From NCBI GenBank assembly GCA_037951165.1, contig JBBDHG010000026.1, forward strand, positions 5,287,501-5,351,500: a stretch of 64,000 nucleotides of DNA, written 5' to 3'. A program made the position numbers and the translations under genes. The notes beneath the pieces were generated by a model. That model saw nothing but the letters and a program-made list of their open reading frames with translations, had not been told where the DNA came from and did not search any database. Source of the DNA: Lophius americanus. Taxonomy: Eukaryota; Chordata; Actinopteri; Lophiiformes; Lophiidae. Below are positions 1 through 12,349 of the stretch, one piece after another. Each line of letters opens with the position of its first letter. The first letter of the stretch is position 1.

Positions 1-1426
1 TTGAGGCCAAGACCATTGATGGTACCCTCGCCATCAACACTGGGGAGATCTTCGCTCAGTAAGTTGCCTCAAAGCTGTCCACTTAAAAAATGGAGATGTA
101 GCAATCAAAGTGTGAATGCTGAATACTTAAAGCAGTTGAAGCAGTAGAAATACTTGTAAAAGCACACAAGTATCAATGGCAGAAGTGGTAGTACATGCAG
201 AAGAAGAGGAGGAGTAAGAAGTTATGTCGTTGAAACTGAGGGTCTGCTGGAAATGCTGCAAGAAACTGCTTAAAAATGCTGAAAATATCTGGAAAAAATA
301 GCTTAAAAATGTTCAAATCTTGATATTAGCTGAAAGTAACTGTTTCAAATTAATGTAATGCTGAAAAAATTGCTGTAAAGTTTTGATAGAAACTGCTTAA
401 AAATGCTGAAATACTCAAATTTAGAGAAGAGAATGCTATCTCTGAAGAAACTGTAAACTGTGCAAATGCTTGATGTTGAAGAGTCAATTTGAATTGATCA
501 TGAAAGAGGAAGAATCTGAAGAAGTAAAACTGAGATGAAGAATTTGGAAGATTCTGAATAGTAAAGAATTGGAATTACGATGTTGAATGAAAATGAAAGT
601 TTTTCTGAAGGAGCTTAAGCCAGTCTGCAATGCGGACTATATTTTGAAAAAGTTAGAATCTGAACGTTGGATGAAGGAGCTGAAAGGCTGCGACAAAATG
701 TCATAATAATAAAGAAAGAGTAGGATAACAATAGTGTGGATGCTCAATGCATAATGAAAGAAATTGCATTTCCAGTCAAAAATGCAGTGTAGATGCTGAC
801 TGCTCAATGCAGCTGAATTAATAGGATTAATAGTCATACACAATAGTAGTAGTAGATTATACAGCTGCAACTGAGGGTTTTTCTGAAAATGCTAAAACAA
901 ACTGCTTAAATGCTGAAGGAGTAGGAATAACTGAAGGAATATTGAAGAGTCTAAAGTAGAGTTTACCAAGACTGGATCATAATCACAAGATTTTATTTAG
1001 GTTGCCAACCAAACCATCTATGATTCTAATGAGTCTTTTAATTATATATGCAGAACATCCTTCGACCTCATGAGAGCTTTTCTGACATTAGCGCACATGA
1101 AGTGAGCCAATCACAGTGAGCCATTGGTGGACAGAAATATCTGTTCACACATGGAATCCCACAAATTGTGCCTGAAAAACCTTACTACTGGTACAACGGT
1201 GGCCCGCCATGTCTCGATTAATGCATGGAGAGATCCATTCTTTTGAATGCTGAAATTGTGATGCTTTGCATTTTTTTTATTGAATTCTTTGATTTATTAT
1301 TTGAAAATGCTTGTGATAAAATGCTTAAATATTATTTTAGGATTTCATTATTTTCACATGATAAATGTTTGAATAGTTGAATGTTTTTTATAGCTTAAAG
1401 TATGGAGGAGTTTAAATTAGTACACA

Positions 1427-1501
<75 letters not shown>

Positions 1502-2532
1502 TAATAATAATAAAGAAAGTAGTCAAACAATAGTGGGGATGCCTAATAACATTGCTTAAACATTAACAGCACATCTGAATGGGTGAGTCTTGAGCAGTGA
1601 TTGGAACGTTGAAGTGTTGGTGCAGTCTTTGATGTGTTGGTGGGGAATTCCAGAGGGAGGATGCAGCTAGAGAGAAGGTTCTGTCACCCTAGGTCTGGTG
1701 CTTGGGTTAGAGTGGTATAGAGAGATGGTTGGCATGGGAAGTGGGACCAATGATTATAGTATCGGATTTATCCCAGTTTAGATTAGGAAATTAGCTTGCA
1801 TCCATGATTTCATTTCTGTGAGACGGTCTGTCAGAGTTGGTGGATATGTAAAGCTGAATGTCGTCGGCATAGCATTGGTAGTGGGGACCATGACTACAGA
1901 TGATATTGTCATAGGGGGAAGCGGTAGAGGGTCACTTGGATTTTATTATTTAACAAAACCTGTTTACTACCTTTAATGTACCTTCTCTGAAAACCACCAT
2001 AAAATGTTATTAATTTGTATCTTACACTTTTACTGACACATTAGCATATGTTCAGGATATTATTTTAGAATTACGGATCACATGGACGGTATTTTCAAGA
2101 CAAACAGACAAAAAAATTACATTTAAGTAAAATGTAAAAGCCAAGATGCCAGAATGAAAGACCTGCAACTGGGAATGTTTGATTTAATTCACTTATGCCA
2201 GTGTGATAAACAAAAATGCAGTTATAATAGGATTCAATTAGGACATTTTGTCCGCAACATGCTATGAGGAACTACATTGTTTTAACAGTGAAATATTGAC
2301 ATATTATAGGATCTGAGACTGATATGACAACGTTAGTGGTAAAATACACAACGTATCCAAAATTCATGAGTACGTCATCACTACCAAGATCATGCAAAAA
2401 TATTTATTCATTATCTGCTTGGTGTCTTTTTACAGCTATAATCCCATTAAAGGATTTGTGTGCAGGAGGAGGGACCAGGCAGACGGCACTTGCCTCAACT
2501 ACAAGGTTCGCTTTGGATGCCCATGCAACTAA
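1..2532 (+). CDS. Gene 0: secreted tandem-WxxW protein, 3' end only
   Basis: This is the last part of a gene that starts left of the window. The first segment (1-58) ends with the peptide EAKTIDGTLAINTGEIFA and a GTAAGT donor at 59. The last exon runs from 2436 after a TTTTTACAG acceptor to TAA at 2530-2532. Phase agrees (two bases before, one after the intron) and the exon reads YNPIKGFVC...CLNYKVRFGCPCN, the end of a WxxW domain. Both exons match the last two exons of genes A and B downstream, so this is the first tandem copy in view. The protein is probably secreted, like its paralogs; its function is unknown. The 2.4-kb intron holds a microsatellite and an antisense LINE relic. It ends right after the CPC motif, whereas gene B has a longer tail. 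Confidence 0.85.
100..960. repeat. Purine-rich intronic tract with a recurring word
   Basis: The word CTGCTTAAAAATGCTGAAA and variants recur (for example near 265, 388 and 898) within a G/A-rich stretch of the gene 0 intron. It looks like a decayed short-period tandem repeat. No coding sense is seen on either strand; the short minus-strand ORF here is chance. Confidence 0.4.
1428..1513. repeat. (AAT)n microsatellite
   Basis: About 86 bp of nearly uninterrupted AAT triplets inside the gene 0 intron. Confidence 0.95.
1620..1940 (-). mobile_element. L2/CR1-type LINE relic, reverse transcriptase part, antisense
   Basis: Read on the minus strand, this block includes CYADDIQLYIST, the catalytic YADD box of a non-LTR reverse transcriptase. 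The same block, nearly letter for letter, lies in the equivalent intron of gene A (about 26015-26255). It is a fragment without an open frame, inserted in the last intron of gene 0 on the opposite strand to the gene. Confidence 0.75.
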
Positions 2533-2629
2533 TCCTTGGCACCAAAAGACATGATGCATTCAGATTGTTCATCATATATATTCTTCATTTAGTGCTTTTT
2601 CATTCCTCTACATTTTCTTTTCAATTATT

Positions 2630-3560
2630 AAATAACTATAATAGGCATTTTCACAAAAGAAACCTTAAGGAAAAGCAAAAGTTAATTCCTGTAGCCGTAT
2701 GTCTGTTCTTATTTAAGTGTTCGAATCAGTCATGACAGCATAATAATGAGCCACCATTTTTGATTCTAGGTGCCTAACACGTATACAGCTAAATGGAATT
2801 CAGCCATGCTTCCTTTTTTTTTATTCATGCCTGTGAAAATGCCTATTTCAGTCTCTCCATGAAGGTTCAAATCTTGCTATTGGAAAGATTAACACAAATT
2901 CAACAATTTTTTGCAATTGGCATGATTTTGCAATTTGGTTCATATGACCACTAGTCATCTGCAAATTTGACCAATCATAGTTTCTCACCAAAAATAAAGA
3001 GTTGGCCACATTCAACCTACAACTTCCTGCAGAGACTGCAATGGATACGATTAATATTTATATACTTTATCTTTTTCTTTGCTCTTATAATGTAATCATC
3101 ACGTATATCCCATGTGACTATAAACGAATCGCCAGCAATAAAGTTACTAATGCAAAGCAAAGTAAAGCAAATCCACATTGTGCAGTTCACTCATATCTCT
3201 GCACACACGTCTTAATTAGTAGCACAGGGGCGACCTTTGCTTGCATTGGCCACCCCCAAGTACCAGCCTTTCATGTGATCGACATTTTGCCGAGAAAGAG
3301 GCGGGACCTCAAGCTCCATTAATGTGACGGAGTTTTAGATGTGCAGGAAAAGTTTTTCCTTTGTGTTTTTAAGAAATATGTTTGCATCCATATTTAACAT
3401 TCAAAGAAAATGATCCACAGAAATGGGTCAACACATTGTAGTATGCATGACAGGTCAGTGGTTGGCAGTGTAACTTTTCAAAATCAACACCACAGACTAA
3501 GACTGTGCACCTGCATACATGTTGGATTCTCCTGGGGTGTCATTTATAAAACTGAGTAGG
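2630..3560 (+). repeat. 3' flank block of the tandem gene unit, copy after gene 0
   Basis: The sequence after gene 0 aligns by eye with the flanks after gene A (from about 26800), gene B (from about 32430), pseudogene P2 (from about 34650) and an orphan copy at 15540. Shared landmarks are a 'tttcagtctct...cttgctattggaa' stretch, 'gtttctcaccaaaaat', two AATAAA-containing words around 2993 and 3137, and 'cctgcatacatg' near 3513. It shows that the duplication unit includes about 1 kb of downstream DNA. ORFs here, such as 3002-3322, are not conserved between copies. Confidence 0.7.
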
Positions 3561-4029
3561 ATTTGTGTCAGAAAGTGGCATACACACAAATATACGATTT
3601 GCACGTCCTACGCTGATTTCCTTTTATAAATCTAAACTTTCTCAGCAGATATGGGCTTCACGCAACGCCCACTGGTGCCCTCAATAGTCCGTCGAAAGAC
3701 TCTACTTAATAATAATGACTACTAATCAATGACGTCAATCACGGCGTAGGCAGACAGAAAGACTGAATTTTTAAAAAAAGGGGTTGACTGACTTTTCTGA
3801 ATGATAATTGCTTGAAACAGACACTTACTGCCCCAGAGGCGCAACCGTTTACTTTTCTGAATGAAAGGCTTTAGGGGTTTTTGGGGATTCCCTCCTGGGT
3901 GAAATGACAGGGTAAAGTATTTAAGTCACCTGACCGACCAGCAGTCGGTCATAATTGAAGAATTGACGTTTTCCATAAACCGTTCCAGGACACCACTTCC
4001 AGGTCAAGCGGTCAGGTGACTAAAACAGA

Positions 4030-4210
4030 AAACGTCAGAACGTGAGTGTTTTAATGTAACAAATAAAGCTTAATAATGGCCTTAACTTGTAAATAACCCA
4101 AAGCTACAATAAACACGCCGTTTTATGCCTGCTTAAAAGACCTTTATCTATTGCCAGAAAATCGCGCTTATTAACTTCCGGTGTTGCCATGGCAACAAAC
4201 ATGCACAGTT
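4030..4210. repeat. Interspersed repeat, partial copy
   Basis: A stretch with 'aacttccggtgttgccatgg' and 'acccaaagctacaa' matches 28480-28640 upstream of gene B and, more loosely, 43000-43450. Because the third copy lies far from the gene cluster, this is an interspersed repeat as well as part of the tandem unit. Identity not recognised. Confidence 0.5.
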
Positions 4211-4224
4211 TGTGAGAGCGTCAA

Positions 4225-4540
4225 CAACAAGAAGGTCCAAGTCAATAACTGCACTGGTTATGATTATAAGTGGTCTATAAATAAAAACACTCACAGCATA
4301 CAACCTTTCCTCTTATTTCTCTTACCACAGAGCAACCGGCAGGATGGTGAGTATACGTACTTAGTAGAGCCAGTCCGTGGGACAATTATTTTTCGATGAG
4401 ATTGCTTTTCTGTACGTCCATCTCAATAACTGCAAAGGCTATGATAAATAGTACTTTGTAATTACAAGCAGTTACAGGTTACAAACTTTTCCTTATTCCT
4501 CCTATCAGAAATAAAAGGGCATGGTGCTCAAGGTGAGTCA
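4225..4540 (+). pseudogene. P1: relic of the microexon-array region of a tandem-WxxW gene
   Basis: Two decayed repeat units align with the 179-bp units of gene A: acceptor-like TTACCACAG, a microexon relic AGCAACCGGCAGGATG (4331-4346), donor GTGAGT, then an intron matching the gene A units, acceptor CTATCAG at 4502-4508, a 24-nt segment (4509-4532) and donor GTGAGT. The first microexon is 16 nt instead of 18, having lost two bases, so it would break the frame. No WxxW exon follows before the Tx1 LINE at 5.76 kb. The matching 3' flank may be the orphan block at 15540-16750. It is a remnant of one more gene copy. Confidence 0.65.
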
Positions 4541-5755
4541 AGATAGATTTTATTTCGATTTTAGGCCGTTGGCCCATGTGCCCATGTAAAAAAGAAGCAT
4601 GAAACATGACTCAACACTGGGCATAAAGGCAGATGCACAAACACAAAAGGTGTTTGTAGGACAGAATAACATTTTTAACATAAAACCCCTAACTTTTACA
4701 TTGGTAAGGAGTGTACAAGGAGCTTTGCTGTTAAACAGTTTCCAGTAATCTGTAGGAAGGTATGATGTTATTGTTATAAGCAAGAAAACATTTTTCCTCC
4801 CTGGAAATTGTAGCTCATCTTCTCGTTCACGGCAGTTACTAACTTTGGCTGAGATTCACATTTTTATATCTAATTATGCATAATAAAGGTAGTTCACGCA
4901 ATGTTAAAAGACACAACATCCTTCTATACTGTCTATGTAGATTCCTCAATTATTTAGGTCATGACTTTGGATTCAACCGACGTGGATTTCCTTCTGTACA
5001 CCTTCATTTGTACATGGAATACATAGTATCGACATCTTACGGAGAATTAATTTCCTCAGAGCAACAGCGTCTTGTTCTGAAGAAGGCAATAGCTAAAACA
5101 GAAACAGGACTTTAAATAAAAACCAAATAAACTGGTGAAACTCAGATTAATAGCCTACTGCGCTGGAATTTCTTTTCGTGCCACCTTTTTTTCTTTTGAT
5201 GCTTATTGGAATTGTGTGATTTGGTTAGACTTTTAATCTATAATCTATAATCTACATACTATAATCTACTATAATCTATTAATTTATATGTGAATAGATT
5301 AAAAAGTGGTCATTGATGATGATGATGATTAGGCCGTCATGGCAGATTTGATATAATATGGACATTAACTATAATCGTTTCCTTCAGTAGTTGCTGGTAA
5401 TGAAGTCACAGCTGAATGTCGGATAATCAACATTGAAAGTGGTGTCATGTGTGAAGACATCATCAAGGGTTATCACAGGTCATGCTGCCATTATCACCAC
5501 CAACTGTGTTCAATTTAGAAAAACCAAGAGGAAGCTGGACGGACAGCTGCATGAAGCGGTCTTTTCCCTCGGATACAACGTGCAGAAGAGGAACAATAAA
5601 TATAAATTCTTTCAAATTACTGAGATACTCAGAAATGACAGAAATGTTGATTCCTACTGGAATAATATCACAGACGTCCTCTGTAATTAATACAAATGAC
5701 CACATGTTCATCGGTTTTACTTGGTCCGTATGAATAAGGCATAAGCCTATGAAAG
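4541..5755. other. No gene recognised
   Basis: AT-rich spacer between relic P1 and the LINE. It holds a short run of 'ataatctac' words near 5240-5280 and (GAT)n near 5317-5329. The overlapping short ORFs on both strands at 5430-5730 show no recognisable family. Confidence 0.5.
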
Positions 5756-5994
5756 TGGACTGATTCCGGTTTCCTGTTCTGTCCTATGGATGAGCTGATT
5801 TCTTCTGCTTCTGCTACTTCTTCTTCTTCTACTTTCGGTGTGTGGGAGTGTGGTGGAGAAGAGTGTGGGAAAATTTGAAAAACTTTCTATCGATATCCTA
5901 CTGACTGAATTGTATGACCGTTGTATTCTATTTGATAAATTGTGTAAAAGGTTAGTATTGTTTAGAGTGTGTTTAACCGTGTTTCGTGGTGAGG

Positions 5995-6372
5995 ATGGCG
6001 TCCTCTGAGACGCCGTCCTTGTCCCTGAGACATGGCGCGAGGCTGGTGCCCCCGTCAAGCTCCAACGTGGAGCAGGTTCTGATGTCCGTTGGAGATCAGG
6101 TTGGACACCGTAACATCTCTTCTGCCTCCAGAATGAGCAAAGCTCTGGTGATATTTTTCAGAGCGCAGAACTGCGTCACTAGGCTTATCGAGAGCGGATT
6201 AAATTTGGAGAACGAGTTTCTCCAGGTTTCTCCGCTGGCTTTGGCTTCAACCCAGATCCTCGGGGCAGGAGTCCCTCCGTTCATCCCGAACGAGGCGCTC
6301 GAAAGAGAACTGAAGCGCTTCGGGAAGTTCGGAGGGTGGATTACGCTCAGTCAGTCTTGGATGCAAAAATGA
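5995..6372 (+). pseudogene. LINE ORF1 (gag-like), N-terminal half, frameshifted
   Basis: The frame reads MASSETPSLSLRHGAR..., with VGDQVG, ASRMSKALVIFF and GVPPFIPNEALERELKRFGKF, wording typical of Tx1-type ORF1 proteins in fish. It runs out at about 6370 after a frameshift; the same protein resumes in another frame at about 6380-6413. ORF1 products of this group are RNA-binding proteins of the transposition particle. An upstream in-frame ATG at 5986 is also possible. Confidence 0.75.
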
Positions 6373-6412
6373 ACTACTGAAACATGTCCAGTCTTTCCGG
6401 AGACAGGCGTTC

Positions 6413-7834
6413 ATGTTCCTGGACTCTCCCACTCAGACTCTGGAGGTTTTGTTCCGTGTCATACAAGAGGACGTTTCCTTCATGGTGTACGCAAATTCAG
6501 GATTCATGAAGTGCTTCGAGTGTGGAGATGTGGGACACACCCTAGCCCGGGGCTCCGTTGAGGAGGGCTGCGTGCCTGAGGGCATCGCGGCTGATATTCC
6601 AGTGGCTGTGGAACCTGCTGAGGCAGTGAGCTCATCAGAGGAGCAGTCTGCTGCTGCAGGAGACACAGCAGGAGAGCCGGAGGCTGAAACTCTGGTGAGA
6701 ACAGAGGAGAAAAATGTTAATCCTCATAATGTAGGAAATGAGGAAAGAAATGAGGAAAGAAATGTAGTTTCTGCTGAAGTTCATTCAGCTTCTGCCGCTG
6801 CAGGTCAGCCTGAAGGGGCAGATTCTCAGAATGAGGTAGCAGATGTGGGCTTTTCAGCTCAGGGTCCGATTGGTGTTGCTGGACAGCGGTCAGAACAACT
6901 GCAGTCCAGTCTGGTTAATGACATGGAGGGTCAGTCCGACACTGATGATATGTCAGTTACTGATAGTCTCTACCTCAGAACTCAGACATCTACTCTATGG
7001 AGGAGATCAATGATGAATGAATGCTGTGTTATTAAGGTGGGGGGAGGTTTGAGCTGCCCTGTACCATTGGGGAGAGGGATCAGGCAGGGCTGCCCCATTT
7101 CAAGCCAGCTGTACAGCTTGGCCATCGAGCATCTGCTGTGCAGGCTGAGGAACCGGCTGGGTGGGCTTCAGCGGCCTGAGCCAGGTCAAGGGTCCCGGGT
7201 GGTTGTATCAGCGTATGCTGATTATGTTAATGTCTTCATACAGAGTCAGGGGGATGTTCAAGGGTTGCAGGACAGCCTGACCCTGTATGAAAGCACCTCT
7301 TCAGCCAGGGTGAACTGGGAGAAGAATGAGGCGTATCTGATAGGTCCTTGGACTATCGGGAACACTCCGGTTCTCCCAGGGAACCTTGTACGGGGAACCA
7401 GAGGGCTAAAGGTGCTTGGGTTATATTTAGAAAATGAGGACATAGAGAGACAGAACTGGGAGGGAATGCTGGAAAAGGTGCAAGCTAAGTTGTCTAAATG
7501 GAAATGGCTGCTACCCCAGCTGTCCTACAGGGGAAGAGCTTTGATTGCCAATAACCTTGTTGCCTCGACTCTTTGGCATAAACTGAAAGTTCTCGTTCCA
7601 CCACCGGGCTTCATTGAACAATTGCAGAAGTTACTTGTGAACTTTTTTTGGAATGGTCATCACTGGGTGCAGGCATCGGTCCTGTACTTCCCTGTGGCAG
7701 GGCCTCATAGATATTGCCTCCAGAACCGCGGCCTTCAGACTGCAGGCAGCTCAACGGCTGCTGTATGGCTGCGCTGTCTCTTGGCTGGATGTGGCCCGGT
7801 CGCTGCTGTGGAAGGCTGGCCACCTCAAACTTGA
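6413..7834 (+). pseudogene. Chimeric LINE frame: ORF1 zinc-knuckle fused to truncated reverse transcriptase
   Basis: A 473-codon open frame. Residues about 1-40 continue ORF1 and carry a zinc-knuckle start (CFECGDVGHT) whose last Cys position is altered. An acidic low-complexity stretch follows to about residue 190. Then comes reverse transcriptase: VGGGLSCPVPLGRGIRQGCP, LYSLAIEHLL and the catalytic box, here YADY where YADD is expected. The whole endonuclease domain is missing. So a deletion joined ORF1 to the middle of ORF2 in frame, and one catalytic Asp is lost. Although open, it encodes an element protein that cannot be active. Confidence 0.8.
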
Positions 7835-8076
7835 CAAGCAGTTATTCCTAATGAGGTCATCTGAGTGTGACCTTTCGGGAATAACCACCTTCACCTAATG
7901 TCCACCTAATGTCCACCTAATGTCCAACACCGTGTTTTCCTCGGCAACCATCAGAAGCCAGTTCATTGAGGCTGGATCACCAAGCTGGGACACCTCACAG
8001 GGAGTCCATTTGACAGACTGGCTGAGATGATGGGTATCCGGTCTACGAGAGTCCTAAGGGGTCTCGTGGATGGGGT

Positions 8077-8640
8077 GTGCCGGTCGCTGCCTGCTCCACT
8101 CAGGGGTTTCGCCCGGAGCCGGGCTCTTGCAGATCAGTGGAGCGGGAGGTACGGTTATGTACTGTGGGTCCTGCTGCTGGTGAGTGGGTAGAGGGGAGAG
8201 ACCGGCTCCTCACTCTGGGGACCCCGGTGCTTGGAACATTCAGCTCTTGCAGGGGGAAGCAGCTTTACTTGAGCTGCGTCAAGGTACTCAACCTCCAATC
8301 ACTAACAGGAGTCAGGGAGTCGAGGTGGACGGGGGTCTTTTGCAAAGACTTTTCCCCTAAAGGTAGCTGGCGGGTCCTGTATAAGCCTTCCGTTGAAAAA
8401 CGGATGGGTGACCTCCAGTGGAGGATTATACATGGAGCTCTAGCTACAAACAGATACAGAGCTCACCTGGACCCGTGCACAGGGAATGGCTGCTGGTTCT
8501 GCTCCTACACAGATGATGTAGAACATCTAGTGGTGTCGTGTCCTCGTTTCTTTTCTATGTTTTACTGCAGAGATGGGTGGGGGCATTGGGAGCGGTTTTC
8601 TCTGTCCCACTGTTTGTTTTTGGACCAAAGTACACACTAA
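8077..8640 (+). pseudogene. LINE ORF2 C-terminal part with zinc-finger-like end
   Basis: The frame includes LQWRIIHGALATNRYRAHLD, then Cys-x-x-x-x-Cys-x-x-Cys (CTGNGCWFC) and DDVEHLVVSCPRF, the zinc-binding region found after the reverse transcriptase in Tx1-type ORF2. It is separated from the preceding frame by stops at 7834-8076. Confidence 0.75.
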
Positions 8641-9049
8641 AAAAATGTTAAACTCTGGTTCTGATCAATTTTATTTTTGCAAATGCCAAACCTGCCACCT
8701 GGAAGACCAGAAAGAATCAGAATTTGGGAGAAGGTCCAACTGATCCGATTCACAGTCTGAAAGGTTTGGTGGCGGCTTGTTTAAGGGTTAAACACACCTA
8801 CTACAGACTGACACACAACATCGGGGGTTTTACAGCTGTGAGGGGCATCAAACAAGTCCTGTGTTCAGTGGAGGAGGGCATCTCTCTGGTGCTGAACTTT
8901 TAATCTTCTTTAATCTTTAATTTCTCTCATTATTGTTCATGTCGGAATGGGCATGAACAAATCATTTTAGTTAATGTACCATAAATAAAGTTTGGTTAAA
9001 AGTCAAAAGTCTTCTTCTTCTTCTTCATGTTCTTCTTCTTCTTCTAATT

Positions 9050-12000
9050 TGAAAACGTGAAGTGTGAAAGTTAACCGAACCAAATGAAAGTGCAACAATG
9101 TTGTAGTCACACCCCCCGTCAATGAACCGATTCTTAGGTTAAATTAAAAACACTGTTGTAAAATAATTTATGGATAGAATAGCAATGGGTACTGTATCCT
9201 AAAGTTGGCTGACCAAAGTCTTGAAAATTTGTCAGCTTAAGAATTGACAAAGATATTTGATTTCTACTACATTGCTAATATATACCAATGTTTCCTCATG
9301 TCTTAAAGAAATTAAGACAACTCAGATACTGTCGCAGGCAAATAACTGAATATAACGTGGTTCTGGAATAATCTTAATTTACCATACATAATAGTTTATA
9401 TACTTTCTGAGTTATTAAACTTTTAGGCGCTTGACTGGTATCAACCCCGAGAAGGGAAGACATGAAGACATGGACACTGATCAAAAAAAAGGCAGGATAT
9501 TGGAATTGTCATCCTGCCACTCTCATGAAAAACCTCACAGACTTTGAGTGGGGCTTTGTGGAGCCCAAAACCCATCTACACACCACGACTGTTCACAAAG
9601 CAATAGTCCACACTGCAAACTACAGAAGCGCAATGTTGTCATGCAAGAAAATTTTAAAAAAAATATATATATATCAGTATCATGTTAAAATGTGATCTTT
9701 TTCATTAATTTCCCCATCAAAACGAGATCATTTTCAATACATTGATTTCTGATATAGTTACTGATTTGCAGCCTCATGAAAATTATTCCTCCTACTGTTA
9801 TACTGGAGAGGTGTTTCAGTGAAAGCCTGCTTTTTCTAAAATGTCGGTTAATTTTTAGTGACGGAAGAACACAGTGAAAGAAATTATCAGGTTACATCAA
9901 AAATGATCATGTAAAAACAGAAATAAATTATAAAGTGATACTGATATGTTTTTATTTTCTGGTATGTTGTAACAAACCAGATGTTTATGTTCTATGTACC
10001 ATCGTTTGCTCTTTATAGTTCATTCCAGTCCTCCAGGTTGTTCCGCCCCAGGTTTGTTCTTGTTTCTTACTGTTTACTGAGTCTTTTATCACATATTATC
10101 ATACCTCATGATAGATGGATACTGTAGACAAGGTACATTAAGTATGCACACAATTTTTGACTTGAAATATTGTTCCCATGGATTATGTTTGAAAGAATTT
10201 ATTACTTGACCTTTGAATATGTTTGATGCTGTGTGTTTAATAAATATGTAGTATGTCAATCTGTCATAGTAAGAACAAACAGATATTTTATGGCTTAGAT
10301 TTGACAAAAATCTGACCAAATGTGAATTTAATACAAAACTAGTGATGTAAGATAATTTCTTGTAAGAGTCATTTTCACTTGTTTTCAGGGATATTCGTTT
10401 TCAGCTTTAGCCGCCCTGCTAACGTTAGCATAAGCTGCTATGATCCCCGGGGTGATTACATTTGTAGTGTGTGATTGAGTTAGTTGTGCCGAAACGTTTT
10501 CGGGGTTTGAGAGATGCCTTGTTTTGTCCTTAATGGAGTTACACATTGCGAGCCTTGCGTTTTTCTGGTTTACTTATGAGATGTTTGGAGCTGTGGTAGC
10601 TCATGCTCGGTGTGTGTGTGTACACACTGGCCTCAGGTTAGGGTGATGGCCGGTTGCCAATATCATCAAACTAGGCCGCCCGGGGCAAATTGATCGCTGC
10701 GCCACTATTGAAATGCGTTTAGGTAAAGTCCATGTGGGTAGAAACTAAAGAAAAATAATTTTTACATTAGTCTGCCGTAAAGCATAAATTATGTACGGTA
10801 TCTTGCTGCAATATTTTTTCAGCGACAAACTATTGTTCAAGATTACAATAGGTATACTGTAAGTTACGAGCTGAATACATACTTTTCATTTTACTGTAAC
10901 CAACTAACTAACTCTAACACATGTTTGACCTAACTGCCAGTTACGTATATGTATGCATATTTATACTGTTATGGTTTATGTATGTTAACTTTCCTCCAAA
11001 TTTATGGCTTTTGCTGATAATAAAGAATCGTTACCATGTTGCACTTGCTTCAATAAGCTAATTCACTTGAAAAATTTGTTTTGACAAACTGGAGAAAGCT
11101 TTGCTTAGTTGACAGTTGCAGAGTTCATAGCACAGCGGCTTATACCTACTCGCTCTCTTCTATTGTTCTCCAGTTTCAGTATTCTTACAATGTTGTTTCT
11201 CATGTTGATATTCACATCATGTTGTTGATGTTCAAGGTTCACTAATTAAAGGTGTGTTAGAGTCTCATTGTCTTCATCCCCTTGTCTTTTAATCTCTTTC
11301 TCGTCGTTCTGTCACTTTTTCTCCAAAAGCTTTGCTTTTTTCAGTCTTTTCATTGGTCTGTGTCAAAGCAGAAAGTAAAGTTAACTTGTTAGCTAACAAG
11401 CTATGGTGAGTTAGTCCAAGTCAACCAGCTGGAATCAAGAATGATGAGCTTTGTTTAAAGTAGCAGGAATCTATCTTGAGAAGATTGGCGTTTAACTGCC
11501 AGCAGGAAAGCACCTGTAATTACCCGTCGCACCTCGCTCCGGTTGATGAAGTTGCCTGTCCTGTTTGTCTGTGCCATTAGAGGCCTACCGTTATGAACAA
11601 AGAGTTTATGTCACTCCAACTCCACATACACACAGTGAAACTCAACAATGCTGGTACTCCATGAGCAAAAGTATAGCCTTGATAATAATTGAATAATATT
11701 GTTGCAGAACCAAAGTTGAGCTATTTTTAGACATCTCAGAAAAAAAAAATTTTTAAGTGGGTTTACGGAAATCTGTAACATGGGCGTAAATCTACGTATC
11801 ATGCAGACTACACCACTGATGACAACATATATCAGACTTGTTTAAGAATAGGCCGTCAGCGGAAGTCAAAATTTGTGGATTTTTGACTATTTTGAAATAG
11901 TGCTGACAAATACCACATGTATTGGTTTCCACAAAGATATACCCAAATATGTCCTTACCCAAATATGTCATTAGTGACCATTTGCGTGCAACTGTATGGT

Positions 12001-12115
12001 CTCATGCCAAGATGAGCGCTACAGATGGAAAATGGACTGTACTACTATGCCGCTTTTCTAGTCTACTTCACAAAAGTGTTTTGCAACACAAGTCAGCATT
12101 CCTCCATTCACACGG
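9050..12115. other. No gene recognised
   Basis: AT-rich spacer. Short ORFs, such as the 77-codon one at 9462, match no family I know. A CG-containing patch at 10410-10740 ('gctaacgttagc', 'gccgcccggggc') may be part of a degraded element. Confidence 0.4.
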
Positions 12116-12119
12116 TCTA

Positions 12120-12330
12120 TGTGGTGACAGAGGCTGCCTTGCAAGGCGCCACCTGCTCATCAGGAGCCATAACCATTCACACCATCATTCCCACAACAAT
12201 GGGACAGCCTTTGGCAGCTTGGGGTTCATTATGTTGCTCAAGGACACTTCGACATGTGGACTACAGGAGCTGGGGTTCGAACCACTCACCTTCAGATAAG
12301 TGGAGCGCAGCCCTATCAACCAACAACAGA
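12120..12330 (-). mobile_element. tRNA-derived SINE, antisense
   Basis: On the minus strand the element has a B-box-like GGTTCGAACCCC followed by 'cctgtagtccacatgtcgaagtgtcctt' type sequence and 'gagcaacat', the usual body of a widespread teleost SINE. The A-box side is at about 12303-12325. The same family is in sense at 19628. ORFs over it are side effects. Confidence 0.7.
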
Positions 12331-12349
12331 ATCCGCAGATGCAGCCGGT

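Larger units (their letters stand above)
5760..9045 (+). mobile_element. Tx1-type (L1 superfamily) LINE, dead, internally deleted
   Basis: The block has a pyrimidine-rich 5' leader, an ORF1-like part, a reverse-transcriptase part, a C-terminal zinc-finger part, AATAAA near 8983 and a (TTC)n-type tail at 9008-9045. The order and motifs fit fish Tx1-like elements. ORF1 is broken by a frameshift near 6360. The endonuclease and N-terminal reverse transcriptase regions of ORF2 are absent. Later stops and frameshifts break the rest. It sits where the body of relic P1 would be expected. No clear target-site duplication was identified by eye. Confidence 0.85.

Noticed and set aside
2460..2735. 91-codon ORF overlapping the last exon of gene 0
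   Set aside because: Out of frame with the exon; the conserved WxxW reading ends at 2532.
5986..8640. Host gene with zinc knuckle and reverse transcriptase
   Set aside because: Motifs, order and tail are those of a Tx1-type LINE, with frameshifts, a missing endonuclease and a mutated catalytic box.
9462..9695. 77-codon ORF starting MKTWTLIKKK
   Set aside because: No family recognised, no related copy in the window, and no splice sites that would extend it; kept only as unassigned.
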